This document shows, one piece after another, positions 39,152 through 50,400 of a stretch of 64,000 nucleotides of DNA. Within the stretch, counting starts at the first letter, position 1. The number at the start of each line of letters is the position of its first letter. The notes beneath the pieces were generated by a model, which was not told the DNA's origin, did not search any database, and worked only from the letters and a program-made list of their open reading frames with translations. This stretch comes from Amphibalanus amphitrite (taxonomy: Eukaryota; Arthropoda; Thecostraca; Balanomorpha; Balanidae): positions 1 to 64,000 of the forward strand of contig NW_024882889.1 in assembly GCF_019059575.1 (NCBI RefSeq). Direction: 5' to 3'. Both the position numbers and the translations under genes were made by a program.

Positions 39152-39296
39152 GTAAGCGGCCGCTGCCTTCGGTAGCGCGCATGAGACTATGAAGCGTCCC
39201 GCTGTCGAGGACTTCTTTCCCACGGTTCAGCCGCAGACCTTAGCTCTGATTGGTCCAGATCTAGCCGGACTTTACCACTACACCGCCCTGATGCAG
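39152..39296 (+). CDS. Candidate alternative first coding exon (36 codons, from ATG 39189)
   Basis: The ATG at 39189 has A at -3. It opens 36 codons (MKRPAVEDFFPTV..ending ..YHYTALMQ) that stop exactly at CAG|GTAGGG, a usable donor at 39296/39297, in phase 0. Upstream lies a very good acceptor, TTCTTGCTGTTGCAG, ending at 39151, so 39152-39188 would be 5' leader; an in-frame TAA just after the acceptor fits a leader. Phase 0 matches the PTB exon at 62504. The opening KR could supply the basic pair that precedes RGSDEL in vertebrate PTB (TKRGSDEL). KRPAVE also resembles a KRPA.E stretch in muscleblind proteins, an alternative I cannot exclude. It is recognised as exon-like, not as a known peptide. 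Confidence 0.4.
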
Positions 39297-42200
39297 GTAG
39301 GGCTTACGCTTCGACGATGCACCAACCCCAAGCAAATGATATACTTAAGTCCCACAACCTGTGACTCTTAACAGGTTGTGGGACACTACTTCCTGGTCTT
39401 GTTACTGGCTTCCTCAAGCCTTAGCTCGTGAATTAAAGAAAGAATCGTCTTTGAGCAATAAGGCGCGTCAGACGTGATCACTCATCAGTTCTGATTTCAA
39501 ACCCTCCTCGTTGATCTCCGTCTCCGATAACCGATTAAGACAGCATACAGTGCACTCCATCGACACATTGCACCACGGCGGCGTCGCACGGCCCAGCCAA
39601 ACGTGAGCCACACTCCGCCCGGCCCAGCCAGCTGCGCGCCGCGCTCCACCCTCCCCCAGAGCCGCTCCAGGCTGGTCGTGCAGCGTTTCTGCGCACCACA
39701 GCTCGGCCCGCCGCTGCACGCAGTGTGATTGGTGAGGTAACTGGCCGGCCAAAGTGGCGCAGTAAGCCGTGCCGACGAAACCGGCGCAGCTGAGACGATC
39801 GCGCCTGTGCTGAGTTAGACCACGACTGTTCGTTCATCACGATCAGGTGCCCGTGGAAGGGGTGGGGGACGGGGCAGTCGTATTGGCGGTGTTATTCTTC
39901 TCGGCAGGAGGGATCACGAGTCAGTGTGGAGGTGTCACGCATAGAGCGATGCAAGTTCCACTCACGAGTGGACGAAGCAGGGGAGGAAATAACTAGGTGG
40001 ATTGGAGAGCTGGGTGGACTGAACACACGCGGCGTTGCGTTGTAAGCTACGCAACTGCAGATCCGTGGCTTGGAAATCATTTCACGACTGATTAATTTCC
40101 TGATTAAGTTCTGTATGTTTCCCATCCGTGCGATTATCATTTGAGAGCAACATTTTGATAGGTCTTATGCGCAGTTCGCGTCTAATTCATAACTGCCACC
40201 GGGAGTGCTGCATCGCCATTAATCGTCGTCAGTTCCTTTTGCCATTCTCAGAGCGATCTTTGACTCCCGGAAAATGACTATAAATGAACTCTGAAGTCTT
40301 TGACTAGTCACCGTTTTCCATCTAATAAAAGACGATAACTTTTGCGGCGATGCCGAGCTCTATGGACTGTTCTTATTCATCTCCAAATTTCCGTGGCGTT
40401 TATTTATTCATTTTGCCCGGCTCATTTCCATCGGCTCTCGTCTGGCTCCTCAGAGCTGCCGGCGGCGCCGGTCGATACGCTGAATCTGTCAGTCCTCGGA
40501 GGCCGATCGGAGACGAGATGCTGCTCTCTCTGAAGCCGCTACCCTCCGCTGGCGGCGCACCTTAACGCTGCGTCATCGGATCAGCACTACAATGGCCTAT
40601 CGCCGCTCGCCCCGTATCGCGGCACTTCACACCTGATATAAAAGCCGGCCGGCCGGCGGGCGCCGCCGTAAAACCGGCCGTGTAAACCTGCAGGCTGCGC
40701 CAGGGGACCGGCCGGCCCGGGCCGCTGCCAGGGGTCGGCCCGATGGGCGACTGTGAACTACGCCCTGCCGGTGGGTAGAGAGGCTGTAACACGGTTTGCG
40801 ACTTCCGTGCTGCTCGGTGTGCTTCCGGAAAGGGCCGTTCAAAAGACCGCTCGAAAGCGCTCGCGGTGAAGTGGCAAGCTGTTTATCGCTTCCGTTATGG
40901 GCATGGTATTAGTTTGTTTACTTATTTTGCGGAGTTTGCAACGGAGGGACGGCAAAACGTACGAGAAGAAACGAATTCATCGATATGATTGATGCTATAG
41001 TTTCTTCTCGCATTTAACATTGCTTAGGTTTTCGGATTAAATTGCATGAAATAAAAGTCAGTTTTTACTTTGTTCTTTTCATTGATCAAAACTTGCCAGC
41101 AGAACTTTGAGTGGTCTACAATTTCGCTTATTATATTTAAAAAAAACCTTTTTACTAAAAGTGAAGAGATGACATGATGAGCTCAATCAGTATCATCTTG
41201 CACCGCATTAGTTTTTCCTGGTTCGCTTTCTCTCATCCCTGCGCCATTTTTTTTTTTCGTGTCGCGCGGTGCTCCCGCCACACCTCGGTCCGTTACTACC
41301 CGGAGTCGGTCCTTCTGTCGACGCGCGCGTAATTGGTTGACGGTATCTACCGGATATTATTTGTTCCGTTATTTATCATGTCGGATGCTATTTTTCTTTT
41401 CTTTTTATTTGATCGACGCCAGCCTCGGCGCGCAATGTAATCCTGCCCTGTTAGGAGGTAGTTGACAGGTGTTTTATACGAGATAAGTGTTTTATTAGCT
41501 GCAAAGCCCTGCGAAATCATAGTTGGATAGATTATTTCTGCTCTTCAAGTAAGCCTGTCAGGCGCAGAAGCGATTGCCTGTACTAAAAAGTAAGGAGGTA
41601 CTTTCTGCCAAACCTTAATTATACTATACTGTATCAAAGTGCTTTCATGCTTCCCCGAAATAAAGTAATAGTATAATGAATACTGAGTCGATATCGACGT
41701 TTTTTCATATAGGAATTAAGTGGCTGCTCAGTCGTCTATAAACCCGTGCAGAGCAACCATTGCAACGTTTTTCCACGATTACACGGATGTCCTAAAATTG
41801 GGAACTTTTTAGGTCTTACTGGATATAACAGCATTGGCAGTTTGGCACTGTGCTCAATAATTTGCGGTCAACACATGCGGTCAACGCATGGATGATGGAA
41901 AGATGGTATTTCTATTTGCGTTGACTACTATCGATCTTGCTTTAACACGCACCCCACTATTTTGTATGTTATTTGTGATGTCCTCACAAAGCTACCGTCG
42001 CTGGACATTCCGATAGGAGTGATTTGTGACATACAGCCTATCTCAATGCTTATTTTCAGGGATCTTTGAGAGCGGCACTCTACTAAAGGGACGGCACTAG
42101 GTACAGAGCTCACTGCAGTAGGTACTTGAAGCAGGCTGAAGCAAGTTTCGCATCTGATCCTGTGAACCCTCCGCCCGTTGAGCTGGGCGGCTGTGGGGAT

Positions 42201-45200
42201 CCCATGTCGCCGAGACTGGCGTTTCCCGTGCATATCGGTGCGATCCATTCGCTGCTGGTGCTGTCAGCGCCTCTCAGGCCCCGAAATATATGGTCGTTCA
42301 GGTGATTCATTTGCACCAGTACTGGCCCGGGCCCCGGTCACGATGTAAACTGATCAACTTCACGGTGTCAGGTGTTAAGCGGACCCTAAACCTTCCCCTG
42401 TGACCCGATTAGACTGGCCATTCAAAATGAAGGAAACTGTTTTACACCTGTCCAATATTGTGGTTTATGCCGTTACGGTAAAACGTTGTGGTAGAGTCGA
42501 TGCCTATATTCAGACCGTTTACTGCATTTAATCCATAATGCTTTCACGTTAAGCGTTGGATAATAGCCGACACACATGTTCCACGCGTCGCCAGTCGGCG
42601 ATAGGTGCTATACCGTATACCTTGCCCTACTTGCCGCTACAAATTGAGCTATAAATATCACTTTTTGACGTTTATGGGTGATGTGAGTGGTACGGAAACG
42701 TTAAATGTGGGTGCTTGCTTATAACGCGTGACGTTTGTATGCGCGTATACGATAATGTAATTGATTTGTTAGATTCAGGGCTATGTTTCATCGTGTGCCA
42801 CATAGCGCTTGGTAACCGAAGTAGCACCTTCGAGGTAATTGAAGTCAAATGCATTGACGATTTGTTGAATCTCGGAATAAAATTTCACGTGCAGCGTGTA
42901 GCAAACCCTGAACAGATTTCGTTCATCAAGCCACAAACACGAGTCAGTTTTGTTTCATAACTGGAGTATACCCTAAACTTGGGCCATATCCAGATATACT
43001 TGTTTTCCATTGCCTGAAGAGTGGGAACTTCAGCTAGCCTGGTGCTCAGTCTCACCTTTTGCAATGAATCCAGGCAAAGTTTTTGGATGCCAGCGAAGTT
43101 GTGTAAGCAAATGGCGTACGTTTTGTTGGTTTAGGCGTTTGTTTTCTTTGAGAGGGCGCTGCAGGGGCATGGTCGGAAAATGCTCGAAGTCCGTCGCGAA
43201 CATTATTGTCAATGGGCAGAACGTCATTCGACGGTGTAGTAGTGTTGGGTCCGTTGCAACTTGCAAGCGGGATTTTGTGGTCACACTTTTTGTGTTAGAA
43301 AGAGCTCGAATGGGCCTGAACAAACTTTTGCATTACAATGTTTTTGTATCTTCATTTTTTTACATTAATGGAGCTATCACGAATAAGCCAAGGCCCGTTA
43401 AACGGTGCACTGAGCAGGATATTGCTTCTTCAGTTCTTTTTGAAATTATTTCCCCTTCAAATGTTCCGTGGATTATTTGAGAGCAATTTTGATATAACAA
43501 TTGTCTCTGATTGGATTTCCATTCCAAATATTGATATTCATTAGGGCCCGCGCTGCCAGTTCCCCCTGTTACGATGGCTGTGCTGCCTCGTTATTTTGCC
43601 CGGGCTGCACCAGGTGTTGTGTTTGCGCCGCTCTGGGACGTTACTCCAGTCCTGCTCAATGCTATCCGACCGAACAGACTGCGGCAGCTCGGCATTCACC
43701 GGCGCTGGCAAACACGGCCTTTGGGTCGACTGTGTGGCCGCCGGAAGAGCGGCATCTATGGGCGGGGTCGTTGGGGGTGTGGGGAGGCAGGGGGGGCATT
43801 GAAAAGGAGGAGCGGGAGCTCAGGTGCAATATCCGCGCCGGTAGCATCGTGACTAGCTTACCGCCGCAGTGCCGTCGCTGTGTGGTTATTTCTATTTATC
43901 ACCGAAATTCTGAAATTCCGTCAGGGCTGCGATATTTCTAGTCGACCGTCTGCTGAAATTCTGTTTGTGTCGTCTTTTTATTAGTTTTGGTTTTGAGGCC
44001 ACCGAAATATTGTGAGGTGGTGCGTGACAAAACTTTTGCACCTTGAGGCAGTCCCCCTCCGGAATGCATAATCCTGAGACCTCAGTACGTCAGGTCTGGA
44101 TGTGCTCGTCTGAATCGATGTGTCCTGTCGCCTTAGTCCGGTGTCCACCATGGTCGTCTGTCGCGAGGCGGAATGCTGCCGTTTGCAGAGCCGGGGCTCA
44201 GGCGGGTCCTCACTCCTCTGATGAAAAATCGGTTCCGATGGCGTTCGGTCACCTGGGGCCGCCGAGGCAACCTCAGGTGACCTCGGGTGACCTTGACGAG
44301 CCCATGACGCCCTCGGGCTGTGATCTGCGGACGTATAAAGCACCTGAGATTGAATTGGCTGGTATGGTCAATTCTCGGATGTAGTATGATTGCCATAGAT
44401 CAGACCTTTTGTGGAGTTATGCGGATTCCTTTGCACTGTGGAAAATATTGGGTCGTATTTGAATGAATTTATTTTACCTGGAAGAGTTTATTTGAAGAAA
44501 TATGTAGTTGATTTTATCGACGACATATTCGCTAACCTGGCAGCAAATCAAATATCGACATAAGCTGGGATCCACTCCATCATATTAACTAATGCTGCGA
44601 AAGCTTGCCAACATCCAATGGCCAAAGCTTTTAGCGGTATATCCCCGCCACAGGCTGGCTGGGTTCACCGAGTAGGCTTTGCCAGGTGAGCCCGAGGGAT
44701 GGGGGCCGAAGCAGAGGGAATCCGCTTGAGGTTTGCCTCATAGATCCCGCACTCGGGGCGATGCGACCCTCTGACCTGCCGTGGTTGGCTCCGGGCCGTC
44801 CGGGGTAACTACTCTGGGTCGCTGAGGCCAGCTCTTCTCTTTGAGCGCCCGGGTCAGCCCTCGGGTGGCCGACCGGATTTGTCCCAATAGTCTCTCCTCC
44901 TGGGCCTCCCGGAGTCCTTCCTCCCACCCGAGTAAGTACCCAGCTTCAGCTCCCATTTTTGGACCACCGGGGCCAGCTCCTCCCTCTTGTCCGTCAGCCT
45001 CCTCCCCAGGGTCGCGCAGAGTCCTCAGACCCCACCGCCCGGTTAAGCGTTATAGCCTGCTTGCAGGGTGAGCTCAGTGACTGCGGCGACCCGGCCAATG
45101 GCTTCCGGGTGAGGCGCACCAGGAAGGGGCGGCGTGACAAAGTTATCGGCCGCCAGCTCGAGCCCCGGAAGAGCGCTCAGCAGACCGGCTTAATCGGTGC

Positions 45201-45576
45201 CGGCCAGGCGATGGACCGTCACTGGGGCGGGCTCCTCCTCCGTCGCCCAAACGGCACCGGGTTCGTCAGTATAAGACCCGGCTAAGAGGTGGACGTGGTG
45301 GCGGCGTGGCTGCAGGCCGGTTTGGGAGCGGCGGAAACTGAAATAGATTGAACGAGAAACGTGTTCGCTATTCTTGGGAAGATTGGTTACCGGGAAGGTT
45401 TATTGCTGTTTGATGGGACGTTCGAAATAATGAATGAAAGGCAGTGCAACGAAATAATATAAAATACCTAACTATATAACAATGAAAAAATATTTGACAG
45501 TGCAGTATAATTGTTTGTCTAATTAATTGTAGAATACAAGTTGGTACCGTTAAAAACAACATGATAAACCTATTCT
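39297..45576. other. Long putative intron, no features assigned
   Basis: About 6.3 kb without a supported exon or clear repeat. Frames at 42715-42960, 43010-43480 (+) and 44631-44956 (-) have ordinary composition, but I cannot tie them to any family. CG-rich blocks occur at about 40430-40860, 43550-43880 and 44640-45300. Confidence 0.35.
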
Positions 45577-45580
45577 TTAA

Positions 45581-46482
45581 CCCTCGCCCGCACTCATGCC
45601 ATTTTCCCATCCTAGAACGCACATGCGGGGGGGGGGGTTGCCACCCACCCGCGCCATTTCGTTCCTGTTGGAGATAGAGCTTAGCGGTAAAGACCAAAAA
45701 GATTCTTTGGGAAGAGACGAATCCAATGATACCAAGTTTTACCTTCTCAGGTCAGTCATTGACCTTCCAGGTCAGGTCAAACTAAAAGATGTTGCTGTTT
45801 TGGGTCACCGTTGGATATCAAGTGCGCTGCTTATCATATACCGATGGCGATGCTGTTTTCTGGTGCCAAGCCAGCTAGAACCTCTTTGTCACACTACCCG
45901 ACCAGATTTTTGCTGCTGAGGTCATTTCAGGTCAAGTTAGGTCAAGGTCAATTATATGTGTTTGTATGTCTGTGTGTGTCTGTGTGTATACTGATGTGTG
46001 CACCGATTGTTTTTGTGTCTTTATTACATGAAATCATAATCTGAGAAGCTTTTACCAAAAATGCAGTCAAAAAACTTCACAAAAAGTAAATTCAGCTTGC
46101 CTGAAAGGCAATTATCTTAGATGACCTAGGTTGACCTTGACCTTGACCTTGACACCTGTACATCGTCGAACAACATGTTCCATGATAAGTGAGAGGTAAG
46201 ACTGGCAAAAAAGGCCGAAATCACGGTATCAAAAGCTCACAAGGCCCATGGCAAACGCAAGATGTTGAGAATTGGCCATTTGGGTCATGACATGACCTGA
46301 AAAACAAGGTCATATCTCCGAAACCAAAAATCACAGAAACTTGAAATTTTCAGTGGACATCAAGAAAGGACAAAGGAGCAGCTATACGAAAAATCAGCCT
46401 TCTAGCTCTAACAATGTTGAGTGCAGAGCAGAAAGACTACCTGGGGGGGGGGGGCAACCACCCCCCCATGTGTGGGCGAGGG
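45581..46482. mobile_element. piggyBac-type MITE flanked by TTAA
   Basis: CCCTCGCCCGCAC at the left (45581) and CCCTCGCCCACACATG on minus at the right (ending 46482) are inverted repeats. TTAA stands at both edges (45577-45580, 46483-46486). TTAA plus CCC ends is the piggyBac signature. Both ends also hold a G run (near 45625 and 46443). The 902-bp interior has no transposase. It is dotted with GGTCA words, as AGGTCAGGTCA at about 45750-45780 and 45915-45950, and in inverse as TGACCTTGACCTTGACC at about 46133-46150. Confidence 0.82.
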
Positions 46483-46486
46483 TTAA

Positions 46487-47381
46487 GAATGAAAATATTC
46501 ATTTTATTTTGAAGACTGTTTTGTTCTATGCCTAGTAATGCATGCTTTTCCCGTATAATTTTTACCGACTAGTTAGCCGTTGTACCAGGCGTTTACCAGA
46601 AATTCAAATTGGGAGTTGAAGACGTTTTTTACTTTGCATTCACGAAAAGGTCTTTTGTCAAAATGCATATAAATTGTGCAAATTTTTACCGGAACTGACA
46701 TGTATGATAAGGTAAGGTGAAATCATTCTAGTGGATTATTCTGCTCCACCAATTTTACTTATTCGTGTTTATGAATATATTCTCGATCTTAGCGGTATCA
46801 TCCTCACTCAAAACCCCAATAAATAAATGAGGTTGAGTGGAAAGCTCCAAGTCGACACGCCCTTCTTTTGGTTAAATTGCGAAAATACAAAATTAATATA
46901 CAAATATCACGGGAAAGTTCCAGGCAATTTATTTTAGGTGACTGATCCTCAAAACCAGTTTTTTTTCTTTCTCTTGTGCGCTGAAGCGATTCGCAATGTA
47001 TTTTTTCCCATTTTCAAATGAACAATAAAATAAAAACAAAAACGAAAATGAGAAGACCGATTGCTTTCGATGATCGACTTTATTCCTGAATGTTGCAGTT
47101 GCATATTTCGAGCTTAAAACTTACGGCCTGCGACCGGGTGGGGTGCTTAGCCATAGGCGTATCCAGTCACCTCTGTCTCCCACGGGTGACCTATAGCCTC
47201 TGTAGCCGCCGGGGCAGCGGCACTGGTACCGCCCCTGCGACCTGGCTGGGCCGGTGACCGACAGCGGCGAGCGCAGAGGCGCGCCAGTTTGACCTCAGCA
47301 CCGACCGCGCGCGGCTCGCTCCCTTCGACTCGACCCTGACTGGCTGTCTACATATGAGACCAGTGCTCCGGTGTGGCAGTG
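46487..47381. other. AT-rich, then a GC-rich island from 47150
   Basis: 46487-47120 is AT-rich with no feature. From about 47150 the sequence turns GC-rich for 330 bases, and that island holds the candidate exon that follows. Confidence 0.35.
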
Positions 47382-47462
47382 ATGACTCTCCCCGTGACTG
47401 GAACCGTCTACAGCCACACGCTCGACCAGGCCATGACCCTGGCCATCGTCGCCGGCGCCGGG
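47382..47462 (+). CDS. Weak candidate first coding exon (27 codons)
   Basis: From ATG 47382 the frame reads MTLPVTGTVYSHTLDQAM..AIVAGAG and reaches a possible donor GGG|GTCAGT at 47462/47463, again in phase 0. Most of its third codon positions are G or C (GTC, TAC, AGC, CAC, CTC, GAC, CAG, GCC), as expected of real coding sequence, and the island stands alone in AT-rich surroundings. Against it: the donor is not optimal (C at +3), the peptide resembles nothing I know, and the frame would in any case end at a TAG near 47503. If real, it may be another alternative start spliced to the PTB exon. Confidence 0.22.
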
Positions 47463-50400
47463 GTCAGTACGTATTCGTCGCTGCCCGCAGTGTTTGGTTA
47501 GGTGTTAGGTATTCGGTCCTTGGTCTGACGACTGCGGATTTTGATGACTTCTTGGAGGGCTGGCATGCTTACACTCGTTATTCAATGATACTTGCTTTTT
47601 TTAAATAGTTTTGAGCAGACGTAATTCTTGAAAATTTTGATTTGTCAGAATTTCATCGGGGGGGGGGGGGGGGGGGGTCTGTTGTGGTGTGCGCCATAGT
47701 TGTCTCAATGCCGAGTTCTAGGAAGTTTCCGTATTTATTGTTTTCAGATGCTCCTTTAAATCAATTTAATTTTAAGCTCCTATCTTTGTCGCCTTTTTGT
47801 GCTGCCCTCATTTTTTTTCGAAACAGATGTAAACTTAGTTGCTCGGAATAAAGCCACCATGAAAGTCAAAATGCTTTTTTACAACAATTTTCACAGCTTC
47901 ATCAATGAAAGAACCTTTTTGGAAAGAAGAGGCCTGAAAAACAACCCTCGCTCGCTGGTGCCCAATCGCCACTATCGAGGGGTAATAGGTTCTCCATTCT
48001 CCAGTCTGGGCCAGGGGCAGTCGCCACTCCAGCGTGTTGTCTCCTAAATGACGAAGGTCACCTTTCAAACCTCGGGCTGCCCTGAAGGTCATCTCTTCGA
48101 CTCACTCCGTCTCCGTGCTCGGCCCTTCTCTAAGGTTGACATGCCGTGTGTCTTTGAACGGCGACTGCCCGACTTTTGGGGTATTGTTGGGCTACGATTA
48201 AATTGCTGTTCACAGTTCTTTTGTAGGCTGAAGCTGGACATATCATCTAATTTTTAAGGTCTTACTTTTGAAAGCTTACCCAGAGGTGATATTTTGGAAT
48301 GGTCTGAATTTTTTTTCAAAAGTGTGTGTCGTAAGACTTGCTTTTCCCCAGCAGGGTTATTAACGTCTTGACTTCCTAGGAATAACTTGGAAGGCTTGCA
48401 TTAGCAACTGAACAGTCTGGAAACGAGTTGAGGCTTCGTTTCTTTTTTTTAGGACGATGACCCTTCAATCGCTGCTTTTTACCTGTCGTTGAAGACGCTC
48501 GAATTTTCTCTAGGAAAAAAGACGCTCGAAAAAATCGTTGACACTCTTTAGATATTCTTTTATCCTCTATTTTATCTCTTCTCCTCTCTTGACTCCTCTG
48601 TTTGATGAGCTCTCCTATCCCCCTTCTCTCTCCTTTCATGCTTGCTCTCTTCTCTTCTCTCCTCTCCCCTCCCGTCTGTCAACTCTTCCACCCCTTTCAG
48701 CGGACCATTTTTGTCCTCCGTCGCTCCGTCGGTACGTTTTTCTGTCCCGACCTCCCGTCACCGCCCTCAGCCGGCCCCCTACGCCTCACTCTGGCCCGTC
48801 ACCGGGCGTCGTCCGTCTCATTTGAATTCGGTCCGGGCCGAACCAGCGTCCGCTCCCACTCTGGGTGGCGCCGGACGACGCGGATTGGTGTAACACGTGT
48901 TGACGTTGCTTACACACGCAGTGTCAACCGGACACAGAACAGCGCTAACAAATGTAGCACGGTGACGAGAGCTGGTTTGCAGAACTCGAGACAGCCGGAT
49001 GTGCGTGATGCTTTTGTTATTGACATAACCGCTACTGAGTGAATGACGTTACTTCGTTGATACCTTCCCAGTGCACTGCTTTGTTATATGAATTTCGTGT
49101 TAGTGAGAAAAACATGTGAAATTGGGTTACAATATTCGTTCCATGTGAAAAGCAAACAAAATATGACAGCTCGCGTAGTAAACGTCACGTTTTGTCTGAA
49201 TGTCATGTTCAGCCATTTAACGAGTCGTTTGGATGCCACTTTTCGAGCCTGTCTATCCGCTGTCAAGAGCATGCCAACTGTCGCTGCTCTTTATCGCCAC
49301 TACTTGACCTCAAGGACCTGTTAAGTGTGCTCCCTCTCAAACCCTGTCGACCTCTAGCTCTCCCTGAACCACTAGTTAAACTTTTTATCCGTCTTCCCTC
49401 TCTCCTTTTTTTCTTCTTCTGCCATCTAACAGCCGACGTTTGCAACAGGTTGGTTGGTAGCCAGCCTTACTAGACGACCTGACTCAGCCCTCCCTGCTTA
49501 TGCTTATCAGACCTCGACCAGCCTGATATTGTTCGAGACAATTGGATGGGTCCCATCTGCCCGTCTGCCTGCTAGAGGACAGTTCCAGACTGTTCGATTT
49601 GCTCCTACCTGTCAATCTGTATCTAGCATCCCTCTAGCTGCACAACAGAGGGCTGCCCGCCAGTCTTGCTGCGTGGTGTTTTCGTTTCTGTCTTTTGAAG
49701 CTTTCTCTTTGTGCTCGCCCGCGGCGATGTTCACTGACGCAGCTCAGCCGTGGGCTTTGTCGGCAGCGGCAGCACGGTCGTCCCAGCTCTCTAGGGCACG
49801 GCCGATGGCATCCCGTTTCCCAAACTGCGCTCGCCGGCGGCGGCCGCGCTCACGGAGCCTCGGGGGACCCCGGCTGCCGTCTTGCGCCGCCTCCGGAGCC
49901 GCCCTTAGTCAAGACTCGAGGCTCGTATGTCGCATTTCCGAATCGGCCTGAGCCGGGTCCCCTGGCACTGCAAACTCCGGCGCTGCCGGTTCCGAGACAC
50001 TGTGCCATTATCGACGCTGGGAGCGGGGTAACTTAGCCGGGAGCGAGCGGCGACCCGCGCGCGCTCCAAGGCGTTCTCCGAGCTGACCTTTCCCGTCGGG
50101 GATTAATTGCGCCGAGTTGTGCCGACTGCACTGCCGGCAGCGGTATGAATTTTTAACTGCAGCCGGAGTCAGTACAGGAAAGGCTGAGGTGAGGTGTTTG
50201 GGCGTTAATTTTACATGATCGAGATTGGGTTCTGGTCAGATGGGCTCCGCTCTGGCCGTGATGAGGCTCCCTGAGCGCGCTGGTGCGGCGCCTCAGAGAT
50301 GGATCGATGTGTTTTGCTGTTGGCTCGGATCGGCGCGGCTCGGCACGCGGTGTGGTGCCGCGATCCGATGGCGGTCGAATGGTAACAATGTCACGGGGAT

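Noticed and set aside
42715-43480. Two consecutive + frames (81 and 156 codons) with non-biased composition
   Set aside because: No recognisable domain, and the second is overlapped by an equally open minus frame. Listed only as a place to search with a protein database.
43574-43852. A + frame with ..RLCGRRKSG.. like the Arg-rich start of some non-LTR retrotransposon ORFs
   Set aside because: Low-information resemblance; no endonuclease or reverse-transcriptase motif follows.
44631-45071. Overlapping Glu/Arg-rich minus frames (..YLLGWEEGLREAQEERLL..)
   Set aside because: Looks protein-like over 70 residues but cannot be assigned, is overlapped by open + frames, and has no splice-bounded limits.
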